DNA of 6,175 nt. Source: an uncultured Alphaproteobacteria bacterium. GTDB taxonomy: Bacteria > Pseudomonadota > Alphaproteobacteria > UBA7985 > CAJQQZ01. Below are positions 1 through 5,195 of the stretch, one piece after another. Position 1 is the first letter of the stretch; each line of letters begins with the position of its first letter. Below the pieces are notes generated by a model. It did no database searches and had not been told where the DNA came from. It saw only the letters and a program-made list of their open reading frames with translations. Position numbers and translations under genes: made by a program. The stretch is from positions 1 to 6,175 of the forward strand of contig CAJQQJ010000015.1 in assembly GCA_905480445.1 (NCBI GenBank), in the 5' to 3' direction.

Positions 1-87
1 GAAACGTTAAAGCGTCAATAAGCACTTAAAAACAATGAGTTAAGTCTGTGTGGAGAACTGTATAAAAATTACAAGAAACATCCGTCC
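1..87. other. AT-rich flank left of the tRNA fragment, possible element end
   Basis: No coding frame or RNA gene is recognisable here. By hand count 31 of 87 bases are G or C, clearly lower than the roughly half seen in the genes to the right. The segment directly abuts the truncated tRNA-Lys and sits where the D arm and 5' acceptor strand should be. It has no TAGCTCAG-like D-arm sequence and no GAGCCCG acceptor strand to pair with 127-133. I infer it is the terminal part of DNA that integrated at the tRNA gene, but no integrase is visible in the window. Confidence 0.35.
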
Positions 88-137
88 AGTGACTTTTAAT
101 CACTGGGTCACAGGTTCGAATCCTGTCGGGCTCACCA
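88..137 (+). tRNA. 3' fragment of tRNA-Lys(TTT), candidate attachment-site remnant
   Basis: The sequence folds as the 3' half of a tRNA. The anticodon stem is AGTGA/TCACT (88-92 with 100-104) around loop CTTTTAA, with anticodon TTT at 95-97. The variable loop is GGGTC (105-109). The T stem is ACAGG/CCTGT around TTCGAAT (110-126). The acceptor 3' strand is CGGGCTC (127-133), followed by discriminator A and encoded CCA (135-137). The D arm and matching 5' acceptor strand are absent upstream, so it cannot make a functional tRNA alone. Tyrosine recombinases of phages and integrative elements commonly target tRNA 3' halves and leave this kind of duplicate. Identity as a Lys fragment is seen directly; the att role is inference. 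Confidence 0.85.
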
Positions 138-410
138 ATTCCCCTAATTTTAAATATGCTGTTTGGTTGATCAATGACCAGCTAGGCTATCGCTATCGAC
201 TATGGCCTGCTTCATTGTTGCCAAGCGAGCGGAAGTCCACCCCTGAACGTTTGTAAGCCGGTGCTCAGCATTTCTTTCCAGTAAACAGTCGCTGACCGTT
301 CGGCATGGCCTTGTGCTAATCCTCTGATCCTGTGAGTTTTGGAATGCAGCCTTGGTGCAAAAATAATCAAAGGCGAATCCTCACCAAATTAGTGTTACTG
401 GAGATTTTGC
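138..410. other. Non-coding stretch with no recognised gene
   Basis: This stretch lies between the tRNA fragment and the first plausible start codon. I see no convincing coding frame: the short open frames lack ribosome-binding sites and family resemblance. I see no strong terminator, no RNA fold I can name and no long repeat. It may be decayed sequence next to the integration site. Confidence 0.4.
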
Positions 411-918
411 ATGAAAAGCAATTCACTTGGTTTCTCAGGCCTAGCAGTGCCTTAGCATTGGTCAGCTGTGGCCTTTCTTACAGTTGCGGATACAACGGAC
501 TGCTCCAGCGGTAAATGACGTGGCAGTGGGTATTCAAGTTTACGGAAGGAAGGCGGTGTTGCATTTAGAGCCGTTAAACTGGATGGCAAAGCTCAATGCT
601 ACATTCAGTTTGAAAAAATCAAAGACTGTGGCCGAAGAAAAGGCCTGCCTAAATGGTGGAAAATTCACTGTGGCTGTTTTGTCTACTGGATTTGATAACT
701 CATTCTTTGGTGCTCCTAATTTTGAAGCTGGGCTTTCTGGGGAGTTGGAAAGAGCAGGGCTTGCCGACATCTGCAGAACTACTGCCGGCGGTTGCGCCGA
801 TAGCGGTTGGCCTCTATTCTACACAAAGATAGGGTCGCACACCGCCCTAGTTGCCGTGAGCGGGCCTGCCACACGCGTTAGTCAGAAAGTAAGTCCAGTT
901 GTGACAAGAGCTGGCTGA
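411..918 (+). pseudogene. Probable frameshifted gene for a small secreted protein of unknown function
   Basis: ATG at 411 follows a GGAG ribosome-binding site (about 406) and opens MKSNSLGFSGLAVP, then hits TAG at 453-455. Beyond the stop the same frame resembles the rest of an export signal (SAVAFLTVADTTDCSSG) before TGA at 513. From about 484 a different frame is open to the TGA at 916-918. It encodes a 3' part containing AVGIQVYGRKAVLHLEP, EEKACLNGGKFTVAVLSTGF and CRTTAGGCADSGW. That frame has only a TTG at 484 with no ribosome-binding site. The simplest reading is one gene with an early stop and at least one frameshift. Alternatives are sequencing error, a short unrelated peptide plus a separate ORF, or non-coding DNA. 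I do not recognise the family. The gene ends just before the terminator shared with rpsU. Confidence 0.35.
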
Positions 919-922
919 AGAA

Positions 923-963
923 GAACAAACAAAAATACCCGCCGGAAATTATTCAGGCGGGTA
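923..963 (-). terminator. Rho-independent terminator of rpsU
   Basis: TACCCGCC (936-943) pairs with GGCGGGTA (956-963), an 8-bp GC-rich stem. An inner GAA/TTC extension follows after one mismatch. On the minus strand the stem is followed by TTTTTGTTTG, a good U-tract, placing it about 35 bases after the rpsU stop. On the plus strand the following sequence is only moderately T-rich, so it may also stop transcription from the broken gene ending at 918, less efficiently. Confidence 0.85.
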
Positions 964-997
964 CTGTGTTCTTTTGGAAAGAATAACTTGAAGGCTT

Positions 998-1201
998 TTA
1001 GTAGCCTTCACGCTCCATGCGTTTGCGGAGCACTTTACGGTAACGACGAACAGCTTCAGCATTTTCGCGCTTACGCTTCTGAGAAGGCTTTTCAAAGTGG
1101 CGGCGGAGTTTCATTTCACGAAACACACCTTCACGTTGGAGCTTCTTCTTAAGGGCGCGGAGGGCCTGGTCTACATTATTATCGCGTACACTAACTTCCA
1201 C
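998..1201 (-). CDS. rpsU: 30S ribosomal protein bS21
   Basis: bS21 is a small basic protein of the 30S platform near the mRNA exit and anti-Shine-Dalgarno region, needed for efficient initiation. The 67-residue product shows the family signature: VRDNNVDQALRALKKKLQREG (residues 5-25), then REMKLRRHFEKPSQKRKRE and a highly basic tail rich in Arg and Lys. The length is close to the 71 residues of the E. coli protein. The start is GTG at 1199-1201, with AGGA about ten bases upstream on the minus strand; no ATG fits the conserved N-terminus better. It is monocistronic, ends at a strong terminator and is divergent from the COQ9-family gene, an arrangement I recall from other alphaproteobacteria. 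A terminator-like hairpin lies 30-80 bases upstream and may act in its leader. Confidence 0.96.
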   Translation of the reverse strand: MEVSVRDNNVDQALRALKKKLQREGVFREMKLRRHFEKPSQKRKRENAEAVRRYRKVLRKRMEREGY

Positions 1202-1230
1202 AGTGGTGTTATCCTAGTTACTTCGTTTCC

Positions 1231-1280
1231 AAAAACAAACGGCTCATGGGCACAACAAAGATGTGCCGACCACTGAGCCG
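1231..1280 (-). terminator. Terminator-like hairpin upstream of rpsU, reading minus
   Basis: CGGCTCA (1240-1246) pairs with TGAGCCG (1274-1280). The stem continues TGG/CCA with one bulge (1247-1249 with 1270-1272), then GCACA/TGTGC (around 1250-1266) closes a 7-base loop. On the minus strand the stem is followed by TTTGTTTTT (1231-1239), so it has intrinsic-terminator form in the direction of rpsU. Nothing T-rich follows on the plus strand. There is no minus-strand gene immediately upstream. It could be an attenuator in the rpsU leader, or the stop for purK transcripts that read antisense through COQ9. The structure is seen directly; the role is inferred. Confidence 0.6.
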
Positions 1281-1418
1281 ATCAATTGCGCAGCTTCTAG
1301 CACCCTCAATTGGCTTTGTGAAGCTTAGAATCAGTGAATTTTGGGGAAAATCACGCTCTTTATTACTCGGGTGTGGACTAGGCTTGGATTCTTCCTCGAA
1401 AGGCATTATTTGTGGCTC

Positions 1419-2066
1419 ATGAAGATTACTGACAAGCACAAAGCACTGATAACTGTGGCTGTTCCTGAGGTCACATTTGATGGTTGGACCTGGAAAGCGC
1501 TCGAAAGGGCGGCTGATTGTCTGGATATGCATCCGTTGATCGCTCGCGACTACTTTCCGGGCGGTGGTGCGGACATGGTTATGGTCCATTCGTTGATGGC
1601 GGATGAAGCCATGGTTGAGGCTGTGTCTCAAGAAGGTCTAGCTGAACTCGGCGTTAAGAGCGGTATCAGCGCTGTCTTGATGGCCCGTTTTAAAGCAAAC
1701 CAAGAATCAAGAGAAGCCATCAGGCGCGCGGTGGCTTTGTTGGCTCAACCATCGAATACGGCATTGGCAACCAAGCTGCTGTTCAAAACAGTTGACGCTG
1801 TTTGGCTCGCGGTTGGTGACCAGTCTGAAGATTACAATTATTACAGCAAGAGGGCACTGCTGGCGGGAGTTTACTCCGCAACACTGCTCGTTTGGTTAGA
1901 CGATGACAGCGAAGATCTAAGTAACACCGAGGCCTTTCTAGAACGCCGGCTTTCTGGTGTTGTGTCGACCTTTGGTAAAATCGGCAAACTCAGATCGGGT
2001 TTTGCAAAGCACTTCCCCAACTTGCCAGATCCTTTGGGGTGGATTAAAGCGCCAGCTAAGAACTAG
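1419..2066 (+). CDS. COQ9 family protein (ubiquinone biosynthesis)
   Basis: COQ9 proteins have a TetR-like helical fold that binds isoprenoid lipid and, in mitochondria, present quinone intermediates to the COQ7 hydroxylase; a bacterial role in ubiquinone synthesis is inferred from that. The 215-residue product begins KITDKHKALITVAVPEVTFDGW, the usual N-terminal helix and FDGWT-like motif. It has YFPGGGADMV at about 45-54. The diagnostic C-terminal block is KTVDAVWLAVGDQSEDYNYY followed by KRALLAGVYSATLLVWLDD (about 123-162) and FLERRL. I chose ATG 1419 because family similarity starts there. A TTG at 1341 would add 26 residues with no family resemblance. The ribosome-binding site is weak (AAAGG about 15 bases upstream). 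The gene is divergent from rpsU and its TAG overlaps the purK stop. Confidence 0.9.
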   Translation: MKITDKHKALITVAVPEVTFDGWTWKALERAADCLDMHPLIARDYFPGGGADMVMVHSLMADEAMVEAVSQEGLAELGVKSGISAVLMARFKANQESREAIRRAVALLAQPSNTALATKLLFKTVDAVWLAVGDQSEDYNYYSKRALLAGVYSATLLVWLDDDSEDLSNTEAFLERRLSGVVSTFGKIGKLRSGFAKHFPNLPDPLGWIKAPAKN

Positions 2067-3151
2067 CCTTTCTTTGGTAGCAGATAGTTCACATGGCCCA
2101 TTTTGCGGCCTGGGCGTGATTCCGTTTTGCCGTAAAGGTGCAGCTTGGCATTAGGCTCGGCTAGGTAAGTTGCCCAATCATCCACTTCGTCCCCAATCAA
2201 GTTCTTCATCTTGGTTGGCGTGATAATCGAAGTATCACCCAACGGCAGGTTACAAACGGCACGCACGGCTTGTTCAAACTGGTCGGTTTGACAGCCATCC
2301 ATTGACCAATGACCAGAGTTGTGGGGGCGGGGGGCAATCTCGTTGATAATGACCTGATCATCCGCGGTTACAAACATCTCTACAGCGAGCAAGCCTTCGA
2401 GTTTGAGGGCACTTGCGATTTTCTTTGCAGCATCTAAGGCTTGGTCCACAACCATGACGGACGCGGATGCAGGTACTGTTGTGACGTCAAGAATGTGGTT
2501 GCGATGAACGTTCTCGGCGACGGGAAACAGAGATTGCTCACCAGCGGGGCTTTGGGCCACCAAAACTGAAATTTCTGTATCGAATGAAACGAAACCCTCT
2601 AGGATGGCTGCTGCGCCTGCCATGTCGTCGAATGCTTGTGGTACTTGATCGCTTTGTGTGATTTTCACTTGGCCTTTGCCGTCATAGCCAAAGCGGCGGG
2701 TTTTGAGAATGGCAGGCAACCCAATCTGTTCAACGGCTTGTTCTAGATCAGACAGCACGTTGATATTGGCGAATGGGGCAGTCTTGAGACCAAGGTCCAG
2801 GAAAAGCTGTTTCTCAAACATACGATCTTGCGATGTATGGAGAACTTCAGCGTTGGGACGCACAGGACGCTTGGCGTTTAACAGCTCAACGGCAGCGTCC
2901 GGAATGTTTTCAAATTCGTAAGTAACAACGTCAACCGAGTCGGCGAAAACAGCTAAGGCTTTGTCATCGTTGTAGTCTTTGAAGGTAGCTTGATCTGTGA
3001 CCTGCGACGTAGGGCATCCAACCTCCGGGCAATAGACGTGGGTTTTATAACCGAGTCTCGCTGCGGCCAGCGCGAACATACGGCCCAATTGACCGCCACC
3101 GAGGATACCGATTGTTGAGCCAGGAGGAAGCGCCTTGGATGAAACTGCCAT
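2063..3151 (-). CDS. purK: N5-carboxyaminoimidazole ribonucleotide synthase
   Basis: PurK is an ATP-grasp enzyme that converts AIR, ATP and bicarbonate to N5-CAIR in cytosolic purine synthesis and passes it to PurE. The 362-residue product is full length. It has GILGGGQLGRM (15-25) in the N-terminal nucleotide-binding region, TYEFENIP (77-84), TSQDRMFEK (106-114), and the ATP-grasp segment LKTRRFGYDGKGQ (149-161). EGFVSFDTEISV (185-196), AENVHRNHIL (212-221) and INEIAPRPHNSGHWSMDGC (269-287) follow, then PLG and the terminal PGRKMGHVN motif. Position 290 is Asp in TDQFE, where many relatives have Ser. ATG at 3149-3151 is preferred over the upstream TTG at 3152-3154 because GAGGAA at the end of purE is well placed. 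The start lies 3 bases after the purE stop, so translation is probably coupled. Its TAG shares CTAG with the COQ9 stop. Confidence 0.97.
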   Translation of the reverse strand: MAVSSKALPPGSTIGILGGGQLGRMFALAAARLGYKTHVYCPEVGCPTSQVTDQATFKDYNDDKALAVFADSVDVVTYEFENIPDAAVELLNAKRPVRPNAEVLHTSQDRMFEKQLFLDLGLKTAPFANINVLSDLEQAVEQIGLPAILKTRRFGYDGKGQVKITQSDQVPQAFDDMAGAAAILEGFVSFDTEISVLVAQSPAGEQSLFPVAENVHRNHILDVTTVPASASVMVVDQALDAAKKIASALKLEGLLAVEMFVTADDQVIINEIAPRPHNSGHWSMDGCQTDQFEQAVRAVCNLPLGDTSIITPTKMKNLIGDEVDDWATYLAEPNAKLHLYGKTESRPGRKMGHVNYLLPKKG

Positions 3152-3154
3152 CAA

Positions 3155-3652
3155 CTATTCCTCATCCAATGTTTCTTGAACGTTTGAAGTTTGTGCCGTT
3201 CTAAAGGCCTCGTAGCGTTCCGCTAGTGCCACGTCGTTAAGTGCTAGGATTTCGACCGCAAGAAGGCCTGCATTTTTTGAACCGGCTGTGCCAATCGCCA
3301 GTGTTGCCACCGGTATACCGCCTGGCATCTGAACGATAGACAACAGACTGTCCATGCCCTTCAAAGCTTTGCTTTCGACAGGCACGCCCAACACTGGTAG
3401 TGGGGTCATTGACGCCGCCATTCCTGGCAGGTGTGCTGCGCCGCCAGCACCAGCTATGATGACCTGCAGCCCGCGTTCTTTGGCTGTATTGGCGTAAGTA
3501 TAGAGTCGATCAGGTGTTCGGTGAGCAGAGACGACTTTGGCCTCAAAGGGAACGCGGAGCTCATCTAAGACCTCTGCGGCATGTTGCATGGTTGGCCAGT
3601 CAGATTTGCTGCCCATGATGATCCCGACTTTTGGTTCGGCGGCTTTAGTCAT
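3155..3652 (-). CDS. purE: N5-carboxyaminoimidazole ribonucleotide mutase, class I PurE
   Basis: PurE moves the carboxyl group of N5-CAIR to carbon 4 to form CAIR, the step after PurK. The 165-residue product carries the class I motifs: IIMGSKSDWPTM (11-22), VVSAHRTPDRL (40-50) with the family's catalytic His at 44, and IIAGAGGAAHLPGM (65-78). VLGVPVESKALKGMDSLLSI (87-106) and VQMPGGIPVATLAIG (107-121) follow. Presence of purK directly downstream indicates the two-enzyme bacterial route rather than direct AIR carboxylation by class II PurE. The ATG at 3652 begins 19 bases after the DUF465 stop and has no clear Shine-Dalgarno, so it may depend partly on translation of the upstream gene. The C-terminal ~20 residues, rich in Glu and Gln, are a variable tail. 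Confidence 0.97.
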   Translation of the reverse strand: MTKAAEPKVGIIMGSKSDWPTMQHAAEVLDELRVPFEAKVVSAHRTPDRLYTYANTAKERGLQVIIAGAGGAAHLPGMAASMTPLPVLGVPVESKALKGMDSLLSIVQMPGGIPVATLAIGTAGSKNAGLLAVEILALNDVALAERYEAFRTAQTSNVQETLDEE

Positions 3653-3671
3653 GCTGTGGTTCTTAACTTTT

Positions 3672-3914
3672 TTATGCGATGATGTCTGGTCTCAATTCCA
3701 TCTCGATTTTGGAAACGGCATCCTTCAACCCAAGCTTACGTTTCTTGAGACGACTGACTTGCAACTGATCAAAAGGGAGCTCTTCCGTTAGACGTTCGAT
3801 GATGTCGTTGAGATCACTGTGTTCTTCCTTCAACTGGGCGAGTCTGGCTTCTAGCACGCGCGTTCTGGTCTGCGAAGTGCTGAGGAAATGCTTGTTGTCA
3901 CCGTTTTCAGGCAT
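3672..3914 (-). CDS. YdcH/DUF465 family small coiled-coil protein
   Basis: The 80-residue product is a charged helical protein. After a polar N-terminal extension (1-18), residues 19-45 form the first helix (VLEARLAQLKEEHSDLNDIIERL). The family's conserved block is FDQLQVSRLKKRKLGLKDAV (48-67), followed by an acidic end and DIIA. This matches the DUF465/YdcH (SlyX-like) pattern of two antiparallel helices with a KKRKL-type motif. The molecular function is not established. The ATG at 3912-3914 has only a weak AGG five bases upstream. The gene leads a compact operon with purE and purK, an association I recall in other alphaproteobacteria, which may reflect transcription rather than a role in purine synthesis. 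A shorter paralogue lies divergently at 4177-4341. Confidence 0.88.
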   Translation of the reverse strand: MPENGDNKHFLSTSQTRTRVLEARLAQLKEEHSDLNDIIERLTEELPFDQLQVSRLKKRKLGLKDAVSKIEMELRPDIIA

Positions 3915-3975
3915 TGTTGCCTAGGACTCTTGTGTGAGGAAAGGCGGTGTTCTAGCCCACTTTCTTTTCTCGGTC

Positions 3976-4004
3976 ATTCTAAATTCTTGAGGTGGGTCGA
4001 TAAA
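3976..4004 (-). promoter_or_regulatory. Possible sigma70-type promoter for the DUF465-purEK operon
   Basis: On the minus strand TAGAAT (3976-3981, five of six matches to TATAAT) is preceded at 17 bases by TTTATC (3999-4004), a poor -35 match. It lies 62 bases upstream of the DUF465 start, a sensible distance. The weak -35 makes this a tentative call; other AT-rich hexamers in the spacer could serve instead. Confidence 0.3.
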
Positions 4005-4030
4005 TATCCAACAAATTTGGTGGTTTTACT

Positions 4031-4051
4031 TGATTAGAGCGTTGTTAATCA
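4031..4051. repeat. Short inverted repeat in the divergent spacer
   Basis: TGATTA (4031-4036) and TAATCA (4046-4051) form six-base inverted arms with a nine-base spacer, in the 262-base region between the two divergent DUF465 genes. The size and symmetry would suit a dimeric repressor site. Such short arms also occur by chance in AT-rich DNA, so I give it little weight. Confidence 0.2.
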
Positions 4052-4162
4052 CAATTTTTACTTGGCAGAGAGATGAAAATCGATTTACGGTGAAGTCAGG
4101 AAAAAAACTGATCGGACTTTAAAAGCCACTTATTTATCAAGAGTTTAACGTTAACCTATCGT

Positions 4163-4170
4163 AAAAGGAG
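4163..4170 (+). promoter_or_regulatory. Ribosome-binding site deciding the start of the small DUF465 gene
   Basis: AAAAGGAG directly touches an ATG at 4171 and lies six bases before a second in-frame ATG at 4177. The spacing makes 4177 the productive start. A ten-base perfect palindrome, TTAACGTTAA (4145-4154), sits just upstream and would lie in the leader or core promoter. Confidence 0.75.
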
Positions 4171-4176
4171 ATGTCT

Positions 4177-4341
4177 ATGTCGATAGTAGCCCATGCAGAA
4201 GCCCTTAAGAGCAAACACGTACAGCTGGAGGGGGAAATCGCCGATGAGCTCAAACGACCGCATCCCAACGATATACAAATAAAAACGTTAAAGCAGAAAA
4301 AGTACCAGATTAAGCAAGAGCTTGCTGCAATGGACGCTTAA
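4177..4341 (+). CDS. Minimal YdcH/DUF465 family protein, 54 residues
   Basis: The product is 54 residues, almost entirely charged helix: AHAEALKSKHVQLEGEIADE (5-24), then LKRPHPNDIQIKTLKQKK and YQIKQELAAMDA. It fits the DUF465 pattern closely, with EALKSKH, EI-DELKRP-P at the turn, then LK-KK--IK in helix two. It lacks the N-terminal extension of the 80-residue paralogue at 3672-3914. The start at 4177 is supported by AAAAGGAG six bases upstream; an in-frame ATG at 4171 is too close to it. It is monocistronic, divergent from the other DUF465 gene, and followed by a strong terminator about 50 bases downstream. The function is unknown. Confidence 0.88.
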   Translation: MSIVAHAEALKSKHVQLEGEIADELKRPHPNDIQIKTLKQKKYQIKQELAAMDA

Positions 4342-4389
4342 CCCAAGTCATTGAGTGCCAGTCCAGCTGGCAAAAGAATTCGACAATAG

Positions 4390-4424
4390 AAAAGGGGCCC
4401 AGAATTTCTGAGCCCCCTTTTTAT
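4390..4424 (+). terminator. Bidirectional rho-independent terminator between the small DUF465 gene and trcR
   Basis: AAAGGGG (4391-4397) pairs with CCCCTTT (4414-4420). An upper stem CAG/CTG follows across small bulges. On the plus strand the stem runs into TTTTTATTT, ending the DUF465 transcript. On the minus strand the complement also ends in TTTTC, so it probably terminates trcR (stop at 4455) from the other side. Confidence 0.88.
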
Positions 4425-4454
4425 TTCTCAGTCTAATTACAGACTTGAGTATGA

Positions 4455-5063
4455 CTATTGATCACTGCCGCCAAACAAACCTTCTGGCAGGGTGAAAGCC
4501 GCGACTTTTTCTTCCTGTGGAATGGCACGCTTGGCGCTCTCTGTGTCTTTCATCGCTTTCTCAATGGCAGCATCCAAATCAGACTGCTGGCAAAGGCCTA
4601 ACAAGACAGGGTCACGAGGGCGAATGTTGGATGAATTCCAGTGTGTTCGGTCACGGATAGCAGCGATCGTTGTCTTGGTTGTACCGATCAACTTAATGAC
4701 CTGACTGTCCTTGAGCTCAGGGTGATTACGGATCAACCAGGCCAAGGCATCAGGCTTTTCTTGACGCTTAGCAATTGGTGTGTAGCGTGGGCCCTTAGAG
4801 CGCTTCTTCGGTGCAGGATTGTTACTCTTAGCAAGCTTCAAACGAGCAGTCGGGTCGGCAGTGCAGCGATCAATTTCTTCGCGTGTTAGCTGGCCATTGA
4901 TAATAGGGTCACGGCCGACAATACCCATAGAAACATCACCGTCTGCAATGCCCTTGACCTCTAAAGGGTGCGCGCCACAGAATTCTGCAATTTGATCAAA
5001 AGTGAGAGCAGTATTTTCCACCAACCAAACGGCGGTGGCTTTTGGCATTAAGGGTCTGTCCAT
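4455..5063 (-). CDS. trcR: TrcR (DUF1013) family cell-cycle transcriptional regulator
   Basis: The family is an alphaproteobacterial DNA-binding regulator linked to cell-cycle control; its target promoters are not evident here. The 202-residue product begins MDRPLMPKATAVWLVENTAL and has a helix-turn-helix-like segment (about 9-43) with TFDQIAEFCGAHPLEVKGIADG. A middle portion has GQLTREEIDRCTADP. A basic linker KKRSKGPRYTPIAKRQ (about 85-101) leads to a second similar segment LAWLIRNHPELKDSQVIKLI (106-125) with TKTTIAAIRDRTHWNSSNIRPRDPVLLGLC, the most conserved part. I chose ATG 5061-5063 over 5076-5078 because AGAGGA precedes it at four bases and relatives start with this sequence. The longer start, adding five residues, has no ribosome-binding site. 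It ends at the terminator shared with the small DUF465 gene. Confidence 0.93.
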   Translation of the reverse strand: MDRPLMPKATAVWLVENTALTFDQIAEFCGAHPLEVKGIADGDVSMGIVGRDPIINGQLTREEIDRCTADPTARLKLAKSNNPAPKKRSKGPRYTPIAKRQEKPDALAWLIRNHPELKDSQVIKLIGTTKTTIAAIRDRTHWNSSNIRPRDPVLLGLCQQSDLDAAIEKAMKDTESAKRAIPQEEKVAAFTLPEGLFGGSDQ

Positions 5064-5067
5064 GCGG

Positions 5068-5073
5068 TCCTCT
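5068..5073 (-). promoter_or_regulatory. Ribosome-binding site deciding the trcR start
   Basis: On the minus strand AGAGGA lies four bases before ATG 5061-5063. The alternative ATG at 5076-5078 is preceded by a pyrimidine-rich stretch with no Shine-Dalgarno. This fixes the shorter protein as the likely product. Confidence 0.75.
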
Positions 5074-5136
5074 GACATCAGGAGATATGAGATGTGGTCA
5101 GTGCCTGAAATTTACAGCGCCTGACGACGTTGGCTG

Positions 5137-5165
5137 TATATAAGCAAAGCTTAGGTCTATGCCAA
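5137..5165 (-). promoter_or_regulatory. Sigma70-type promoter of trcR
   Basis: On the minus strand TTGGCA (5160-5165) and TATATA (5137-5142) are separated by exactly 17 bases. Each hexamer matches the consensus at four to five positions. Transcription would start near 5130, giving a leader of about 65 bases before the trcR ATG. The -35 and spacer lie within the inverted repeat at 5146-5170. Confidence 0.65.
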
Positions 5166-5170
5166 GCTTT
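5146..5170. repeat. Inverted repeat overlapping the trcR promoter
   Basis: AAAGCTT (5146-5152) and AAGCTTT (5164-5170) are perfect inverted arms. With a one-base bulge the pairing extends through GG/CC (5154-5155 with 5162-5163), leaving the loop TCTATG. It is not followed by a T-tract on the minus strand, so it is a poor terminator for the TPM gene. Its position over the -35 and spacer would suit an operator, perhaps for autoregulation. Confidence 0.55.
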
Positions 5171-5195
5171 TGTCGGAGATTTGTCAGAAGAGCTC

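Noticed and set aside
2..13. AAACGTTAAAGC repeated at 2-13 and again near 4293
   Set aside because: One shared 12-mer is expected by chance in about 6 kb, and the second copy is inside the small DUF465 coding sequence.
61..137. Intron-split or permuted tRNA-Lys
   Set aside because: The break lies before the anticodon stem rather than in the anticodon loop used by known bacterial group I introns, and no 5' half is found elsewhere in the window.
540..770. Minus-strand 76-codon open frame opposite the broken gene
   Set aside because: Low-complexity Ser/Pro/Phe mix, no ribosome-binding site and no family resemblance; best explained as a shadow of the plus-strand frame.
1341..1418. TTG-initiated N-terminal extension of the COQ9-family protein (26 residues)
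   Set aside because: The extension does not resemble the family and has no Shine-Dalgarno; similarity begins at ATG 1419.
1218..1631. Minus-strand 137-codon open frame overlapping the COQ9 start and the rpsU spacer
   Set aside because: Antisense to a recognised gene, His/Arg-rich with no domain, and it runs through a terminator-like hairpin.
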